From Neelides folsomi (taxonomy: Eukaryota; Arthropoda; Collembola; Neelipleona; Neelidae), in the NCBI GenBank assembly GCA_034687125.1, contig JAQGBZ010000034.1:124001-188000 (forward strand): 64,000 nt of DNA, given 5' to 3'. The notes below the pieces were generated by a model. The model saw only the letters and a program-made list of their open reading frames with translations. It was not told the origin of the DNA and did no database searches. A program made the translations under genes and the position numbers. This document shows, in pieces, positions 57,814-64,000 of the stretch. Position 1 is the stretch's first letter; every line of letters starts with the position of its first letter.

Positions 57814-58441
57814 TTAAGGATGTCCGCGACCTGCATGAGCTTTTTCTCCAGGTTCGAGGGGAATTGAATTCATGCACTTGGCCCCATTGCAGAAATCAAA
57901 ACAGCAAAGTTGTTGGCCAGGACAATCATTGTCCACTTTACATTCGGACTTGAAATTGCTGGGGCAGATTTTGCTATCGTCCATTTTTAATATTGCTGGT
58001 GGGCATTGACCACTGTCTTTTGCTAAATTAAAAAACTACCTTTAAATAACGTTTAAAATTATTTTAATATAATGTAAGCAAATAATGTTATAGTTAATTA
58101 ATGTTAATTTAATACTTCTCAGATCACAAGATTTCCTAAAACATCTTGCAGCTCGATTCGGCTTCGGACAAGTGCATATTCGGCAGTCAAAGTAAATCAT
58201 GAGACTGTCTTGGCTGCACATTACTGAATATTTATTTAATAAACTTATTTTTGACAATTAAAGTTAAATGTGGATTTATTTAAATATATTTCAAATGGTA
58301 GTTTAATATTTGACCTTTCTTTTGGGGATTCATTGACTTTCCTATTTGCCCCTTTTCTCTCATGTGAGGGTTCATGGCGTCTGTTCCAAAGATGAGGAAG
58401 AGAAGAAGGGCGAAGACGACACGGCTGGTTGTTGACCCCAT
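57814..58441 (-). CDS. Small secreted pacifastin-like plus WAP-domain protein
   Basis: Predicted secreted protease inhibitor of about 145 residues. Exon 1 (58315-58441) has a signal peptide, MGSTTSRVVFALLLFLIFGT, with likely cleavage near DA|MN, then a basic stretch. Exon 2 (about 58118-58225) has six cysteines spaced CSQDSLMIYFDCRICTCPK...RCFRKSC, which fits the pacifastin light-chain pattern C-x9-C-x2-C-x-C-x8-C-x4-C. Exon 3 begins just upstream of the WAP domain and ends at TAA 57814. It carries eight cysteines (QCPPAILK, KICPS, SECKVDNDCPGQQLCC, FDFCNGAKC), the whey-acidic-protein four-disulfide core. Splice phases fit. A related secreted fold is not excluded for exon 2, because one hallmark Asn after the second Cys is Arg. 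Targets unknown. Confidence 0.8.
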
Positions 58442-59788
58442 TTGGTCCAGTCGTTTGGACAAAAATGTTGAATGATTCTCAAACCATTCCTTTTCAAATG
58501 CAACTTTAACTTTATAACAAAACATATTAATAGGCAATCAATAAAGTGAAATTTAATTACGACTATTATTTCTCATTGGAAGTATTAGCTTAATATTAAT
58601 CAATTAAAGTTTAACAAGGTTTATGCTTCATGTTTTATTACTTCGATCAATACATACTTACATACGTGTGTAATCACATTTTATTTATGTAAATGAAAAT
58701 AACTGACTAATACTAATATTTTAGATTCGTACCTACTTATGCACTACAAGATAGATGTCTATTTAGGTATTAATATGGTATTATACATGGTGGGCTTCTA
58801 AGTTTTGAGCATTTACAATCGACTCTAATTTTTATGTTTATAAACGAATATTTATCAAAATTTAATGACACTCTTTAAATATCATGCTATAAGAGGCTAA
58901 ACTTTATTTTAAGATTTGACCTCCGTTGACTTCAATGCAGTGCAATATCGAAAACTTCGACATATTAAGTAGATGAATTTCTATAAATTTCAATGGTAGA
59001 AAACGTTTAATTGATTCTTTAACTTAACCCAAACGCTGGAATCTCTGAACAATCACTGATTGCGAATTAAACAATGAAAGTTGAAGCATTTGAGGAAATT
59101 CCCTTCGAGACGCGTAAAATGCCTGTAAAGTTGAGTTTTTGTTGTTGCACTGGATTGAGGTCAACAGAGGTCAAGTCATAAAATATAATTTAACTTTCAA
59201 TAACATGTTATATAAAGAACATGTCAGCATAAATTGATGAATATTCATTCATAAACATAAAAGTTATCTTCGATTAAAAATACTCAAAACTTAGCAGCCC
59301 ACCCTGTATAATTAATATAGACTTTCATTTTTACTTTCTACAAAGCTTATTCTTTATTGTTAGTTAAGTGAATAAACAAAAAAATGTGTAATGTAATGAC
59401 TTTAATTTTGATAATTTTTATTTTATTCTGATGTGACTTGAGCAATTACTGTGATAAAGTGATAATATTATCTAATAAATATAATAAATGTATAATTTAA
59501 AGCATTGTTAACAAAGTAGGAATTGTCAATTAGACAATTAATTTAGTTTCGGTAATGTATTTTTTTGGTTTATGAAAAACGTTTAATAATATTTGAAAGA
59601 TCTGGCTTGATTTAAACTGCGAATGAATTTTAGGTCGAATCCTCTTGCTGGCTAAATCATGCCTTTGCTCCCGTCCTATTTTAGATTAAATAAAAGACAT
59701 TGAGTTGGGTTGGGAAAATATTTAATCATAAAGTTAATTAAGTATTTATAATCTAATTTATATGAATCACCTTGTGGGATAAATCATA
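58442..59788. other. Intergenic, inhibitor gene to Rogdi
   Basis: Divergent promoters for the inhibitor (-) and Rogdi (+) should lie here. More than a third is occupied by the 521-bp foldback transposon at 58786-59306. The remainder is AT-rich; no exon recognised. Confidence 0.6.
58786..59306. mobile_element. Foldback element made of two inverted transposon 3' ends
   Basis: Termini catggtgggcttctaagttt and the inverse of cagggtgggctgctaagttt, with TA on both sides. The arms remain recognisable for about 130 bp. On the minus strand near 58925-58960 the reading is LHCIEVNGGQILK then a stop; on the plus strand near 59138-59180 it is LHWIEVNRGQVIK. Each arm therefore carries what looks like the same transposase C-terminus followed by its 3' end. 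Confidence 0.85.
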
Positions 59789-61113
59789 ATGGCGGATCCG
59801 GAAAAGTGGGAAATTCTCGCATTGGTAATTTTATTGAATTTAATTACACATAATCCTGTAAACCTCAAATCGGGTCAATTCTTTTTTATTTCAGCAACAA
59901 GAATTCGACTGGATTTTGCAACATGAAGTTCCAGAAGCTTTAAAACAACTTCGAGTTGTTGTTGAGGTTCCAATTTTATTTTATTTGGGGGCTCTCCGCT
60001 GTCCTAATTATTAATTATTAAATTCGATACAATTTATTTAAATTTGTAAACCTCAATTTATAGTTTCCATATAGGAAATTTATTCTTTATTCAATACAAT
60101 TATTATTAATTATTATTGCTTTTTCCAGGAATGTGCGAGACATTTTCCATTATCAGTCGGTGGGATTGTGACCCCTTTGAAGTTGGACAAGTTCGTAATG
60201 GCAACTGCTTCTCACAATGCTCAAGACAGCATTAAATGCATTGTGACTATTTTGGGTGACAATATCACCAACGCTGTAAGCCATTTAAAATTTAAATGCC
60301 AATAACAGTAATTCCTTTAATGGGTAAGTTTTTTTAATTTTTGTAGGATGTGACGATCAAACTTCACAAGAACACTTCACAATATCACGGTTCTCTTCAA
60401 ACGGAATGGAAATTGCAGCAAGTCCAAGACTCTGCCAATCATTTGCAATCATGTATTACTTTTTTCAATTCCCTCGATGAAAGCGTCAAATCGGCCGATG
60501 AGGCCTTGTACATTTTAAATTCCATCATGGGGAGTTTGTACAAAGGAAGAAATTCTCTCATCATTCCAAAGAAAAGAACAATGGATGACATTGTTTCAAG
60601 CAGAAATATGGTAATTGGCAAACATTCATTTTTTCAACAAACATAATTAAGAATTTTATTCTTCGATTGTTAAATAATTTGGGAATTTATTGGAATTTGT
60701 TTTAATTGCAGAAATCTCTTCTTCCTTCACTTCCTTCAGACCTCGCAGTGAGTTTTTACATCCAGGCCCAAAAATTAATTTTTGCCGTTTACCTCTTGAG
60801 CCAATCACAAGGGAATGTAAAATGGGAAGGATTCCAAGCTGAGTGTTGCGTTCCGTGGCTGAACCAAGCCATCCTTCTCTTCTCCGATGCACTCCAACTC
60901 TGCCAACAATTGAGGGATAAGGTAAATAACCAAATCGGATAATTTAATTGGAAAATAAATTGGATCATTTATGGACTTTAATATTTAATTAAGTAATTAC
61001 AGTACTGTTAATAATACTATATTTGCTCAATTCAGATTGTCGTTTTCTCGCAATACAAAGATGCAAATCTTCTGTGCAGTCATTGTCCTTCACCTGACTC
61101 TTGGCAAACTTAA
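59789..61113 (+). CDS. Rogdi: Rogdi (leucine-zipper domain protein)
   Basis: Conserved protein that in vertebrates is part of the V-ATPase-regulating Rabconnectin/RAVE-like complex, and in Drosophila is needed for memory and sleep. Six coding exons: ATG 59789 (MADPEKWEILAL), then QQEFDWILQHEVPEALKQLR, then ECARHFPLSVGGIVTP, LDKFVMATASHNAQDSIKCI, TILGDNIT, then the long exon with TEWKLQQVQDSANHLQSCIT and ADEALYILNSIMGSLYKGRN, then LLPSLPSDLAVSFYIQAQKL and CCVPWLNQAILLFSDALQLC, then QQLRDK and IVVFSQY. It aligns from end to end with human ROGDI (EEFRWLLHDEV, WKLQQIQDARNHV, PALPSDLLVNVYI, CVIPWLNDALVYF, LQLCQQLKDKISVF). After VFSQY the last residues (KDANLLCSHCPSPDSWQT) diverge from the vertebrate ending. 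Stop TAA 61111-61113. Confidence 0.94.
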
Positions 61114-62462
61114 GAACCAATTGGAATCGATTCGTAGTATCCAATACAATTTAGTAAATTCAATTTACCATTAGATTAATTAAAAAGCTTATACAAAGAA
61201 TTAAGTACTCTTAAAGGTGTTGGAAATAATACAAGTGTGATTGATGTAATGTTTATTCTCATTAAATGTCCAGACGTCATCATTAATATAATTTTAGTAT
61301 CAACAATTAATGAAAAATTATTTTAAGTTGTAATAAATGTAATAATTAACGTTGTTCCGCAAGTATTCCATATCTTACAAAGTAATTGATTTATTCAATG
61401 AATTCTGTTCTCGTACTAATACACAATTGGGAAGCTTTTGTGTATTACTAGTCAGACAAAATCAAATATGTAAAAAATCAATATTTGTTTATATAATTAC
61501 TAATTATTAATATAAGTTAAGTATTTGGACATTTTTAAATATGTCGTAATTTACCAAAACTATTAGTTTTCCAATTAGATACATTCAATTCATACGCAAA
61601 ATTGTACATTTAAATATGAATACTTAAGTATTTACGATGTTTAATTCTTTCAGTTGTTGAAGGAATCTTGAATCTCAGAATGTCAATAATTTATTTAACC
61701 TTTACATAAAATTAAAACCTGATTATTTAACAAGACTTAAAAAACATTAATAGAAAAATTGTGTATGTTTGTATTATCTTTATTGGATTCATTTATTGGA
61801 AATGTTTGATTTAATTAAAATTCAAAATCTGATTTTATAAGGAATAAATGAAGGTAACTAAAACACTGCAATATACATCAAATACTTATCATTAGTAGCT
61901 AATTAATTACACACTAACCATCGAAATAATTCAATGGTAACTTCTAAATAAAATAATAAAAATGAAATAAAATCATAATTGGAAACAATTAATGTAAGGT
62001 ACTATACCTATGTTCATTTTTTGGCACATATATAAATCCGCCATGATTAGATATATAATAGAAGTACATATTTTTGACTTGCGAATTTGTAATCGATAAT
62101 AATAAAATATTTAAATAAAAAGGCATTGGTTTGAAGACAATACATTAGAAAGGATTTAAGTCGAAAATGGTCAAAAGTAAATTGATATAATGAAATCACA
62201 ATTAGCCAGATCACATTCAAATAAACACATCGATTGATTTGGCTATTTTACACATAAGTAAGTATATATGTAAACTATATTTTGCATACTTATGTATATC
62301 TACAATTTATATCTACAGAAAACATATTAAGGATATAATAGAATATTTCTTTAAAAATTTTCATTTAAATTTATTGATAAGTGTTAAGATTGAGTATTGG
62401 ATCAATATGCAACAAATTTAAAGGGAATTACATATGTACATTCACCATATATTTAATATATT

Positions 62463-62553
62463 TAGTCCAATCTATGCGAAATGTAGGCAAAACCTCAAGG
62501 GTTTCTCACTATTCCGATTTTACATTTCGCATGGATTTGCCCATTTATAAATA
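62463..62553. mobile_element. Foldback element, family B, short copy
   Basis: Arms agtccaatctatgcgaaatg and the inverse, with catttcgcatggatttgccc at the right. The right half, read inversely, matches the left arm of 53814-53981 over about 55 bp (gggcaaatccatg, gtgagaaacccttgaggt). Confidence 0.8.
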
Positions 62554-62631
62554 TTAATCATTTTACTAAAAAATCAAAAGTATTTTATACAATAAAATTT
62601 TCTCTCAATGTCTCAATAGACATATATAATA

Positions 62632-62707
62632 ATTAATATTATTGTAATAATTAATGTAATAATTAATATTATTGTAATAATTAATGTAATAATTAATATT
62701 ATTGTAT
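62632..62707. repeat. AT-only tandem repeat, unit about 30 bp
   Basis: Two and a half copies of a unit containing attattgtaataattaatg, nearly identical. No function inferred. Confidence 0.9.
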
Positions 62708-62947
62708 GTAGTATAGGACAAAATGCATTTCGTATATTGTAGTATTATAAGGGTATAGGTACTTATAATATAACAAAGGTAAACTTTAATTATATCTATT
62801 ATAGACTATAAAACGTCTTCCCGTAGGAAATACCTTTAACAAATCGTATCTAAACGATTTTCTCCATTTTTGCAATCTCTGTGCGATAATTAGTTAATTA
62901 GGAATGTGTCAATTTGCTGGATCAAATTTCTGACTGAATTGATTTTT

Positions 62948-64000
62948 TCACCCACGCTTGGCCTTTTTGAGAAAATCTTGACACATGCAGAAGTTCTTGA
63001 GGGCGTAATCGAGAACGCAGTCGCTTTGGCCCTTGTAGCTATTTACCCTGCTCACATCCCCAAGAAGTGTTCGAGTGCCGTTGAGGAAAAGTCTTAGCTT
63101 GGCTTCAAAATGAGCTTGGCTTGGCTCGACCTCCAGAGCCACCAAATAATCCTTGTAAGTCACCATCTTACCAAAATTGTTCCACATCTCACCCTGATCA
63201 AAAAAATTAAAAATTACATTAAATTAAAAATTATATTAAATTAAAAATTAACAATTATACTAAATTGCCAATAAGGAAAACGTCCAAATTGCTAATTTAA
63301 TGAATTACATGAAAAATTTCCCTCCCATAGAGGAATTTCTTAAAATTGAGTTTTGCGCAAAGACCAGATTTGATTGATGTGCTCAAAAGTCGATTGACAT
63401 CGCCAACAACGAATTCTCCTAAAGCTGTTGACAATTGAGATCGTTTTGAAACTGGAAATGAAAAAATACTGAATTTAAAAGCAAATAAGTATTTTCGTAA
63501 ATACGATCAATCTGTAAAATGACAATTAGTAAGGTAAGTTATAATAAATTTAAAATTTACCCTGAGGCGTTACTCCACACATACAGTAAACTTGTGGAAT
63601 TCCACTCGCTTCGCAAGTTCTATTAATGGGGGCAGTTTCAAAGAAGGAGAATCCTCTTCGGCTTTGAGGTCGATTTGGCTCTTTTTGATCACTCAGTCTG
63701 AGGACGTCTTTGAGGGTTTCGTAGAGATCCAGCGGATTCGTCAGACGTCTTCCGTTCATTTTCAAATTGTCGGCCCAATCAGGATGCTCCGCCCGCAGTG
63801 AGGGCGGAAAACGGGCAAAGAAAAAAGGGAGACTTTCTTCGTAAAATCCGAGGAAAGTTTCCCGGAATTCACCAAATCGATAGCCATGGTCGCTGATGAA
63901 AAATATCAAAGTGTTGTTCCCGCCTTTTTCAGGGTCAACGGCCTGGGTCAGGAGATCCAAAAATATTTTGTCTGCCGTCTTCAATTGATCAAAGTGGTTA
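62948..64000 (-). CDS. DUF229 sulfatase/phosphatase-like protein, C-terminal part
   Basis: Member of the DUF229 family, which has an alkaline-phosphatase-like (sulfatase) fold and is usually an extracellular or membrane protein. Three exons are visible: about 63561-64000, 63310-63451 and 62948-63195. The first carries the family block NTLIFFISDHGYRFGEFRET, then FLGFYEESLPFFFARFPP, including the metal-binding DHG, and later LYETLKDVLRL. The next gives SKRSQLSTALGEFVVGDVNR. The last has MVTYKDYLVALEVEPSQAHF, then EAKLRLF, and ends FCMCQDFLKKAKRG at TGA 62948. Cysteines near the C-terminus (CVLDYALKNFCMC) are typical of the family's terminal domain. The N-terminal half, including the first metal site, lies beyond the right edge. 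Substrate unknown. Confidence 0.9.

Larger units (their letters stand above)
61114..62947. other. Convergent gap, Rogdi to DUF229 gene
   Basis: 1.8 kb of very AT-rich DNA holding two 3' UTRs, a short foldback at 62463-62553 and a tandem repeat at 62632-62707. No gene or RNA recognised. Confidence 0.6.

Noticed and set aside
1-64000. tRNA, rRNA, CRISPR or viral genes
   Set aside because: No cloverleaf with a GGTTCRA-type loop, no rRNA core words, no regularly spaced repeats and no viral polymerase or capsid motifs were seen on either strand.

Overview
This is arthropod nuclear DNA: AT-rich, with short GT-AG introns and GC-richer coding islands. The best clue to lineage is a troponin T gene with the poly-glutamate C-terminus and the duplicated 'LKELKERQKQQLR' exons of insect and crustacean muscle. 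A Gsx/ind homeobox gene, a pacifastin-like inhibitor and a nose-resistant-to-fluoxetine acyltransferase agree. A hexapod such as a springtail is plausible, but the species cannot be named from sequence alone.

Layout. 1-1859 is the 3' end of liprin-alpha (+). 2512-3090 is an intronless Gsx/ind homeobox gene (+). 3091-7380 is gene-free. 7798-12478 is troponin T (+) with two pairs of mutually exclusive exons. 13498-15079 is a PP2C phosphatase (-). 16571-19198 is a four-pass membrane protein with a long charged N-terminus and a TMEM17/TMEM216-like domain (+). 19717-24289 is exportin-5 (-). 25646-29670 is PHF12 (-). 31049-33386 is CPEB1/Orb (-). 34326-37040 is CDC16/APC6 (-). 39279-42431 is UDP-GlcNAc pyrophosphorylase (-). 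42432-47990 is a gene desert with a 569-bp foldback element. 47991-49648 is TBC1D7 (+). 49918-50964 is a seven-finger C2H2 protein (-). 52070-56299 is an NRF-6-like acyltransferase (-). 57814-58441 is a small secreted pacifastin plus WAP protein (-). 59789-61113 is Rogdi (+). 62948-64000 is the 3' part of a DUF229 sulfatase-like gene (-).

The genes are mostly unrelated housekeeping and developmental loci, each with its own promoter; there is no operon logic. The mobile fraction is unusually legible. Four 67-83 bp elements share the terminus cagggtggnccataagttg with TA target duplications. Larger relatives at 56769-57120 and 58786-59306 carry decayed mariner-like transposase pieces, which link the short elements to the Tc1/mariner superfamily. 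Unrelated foldback elements lie at 37435-37579, 44072-44640, 53814-53981 and 62463-62553.

The observations most worth pursuing are the second, C-terminal mutually exclusive exon pair in troponin T, the charged-region plus transition-zone-like membrane protein, the element-bearing but stop-free intron of CDC16, and the inverted transposon-end element.

Most coding calls were assembled by reading splice sites by eye and comparing with remembered family sequences. No database search was run.
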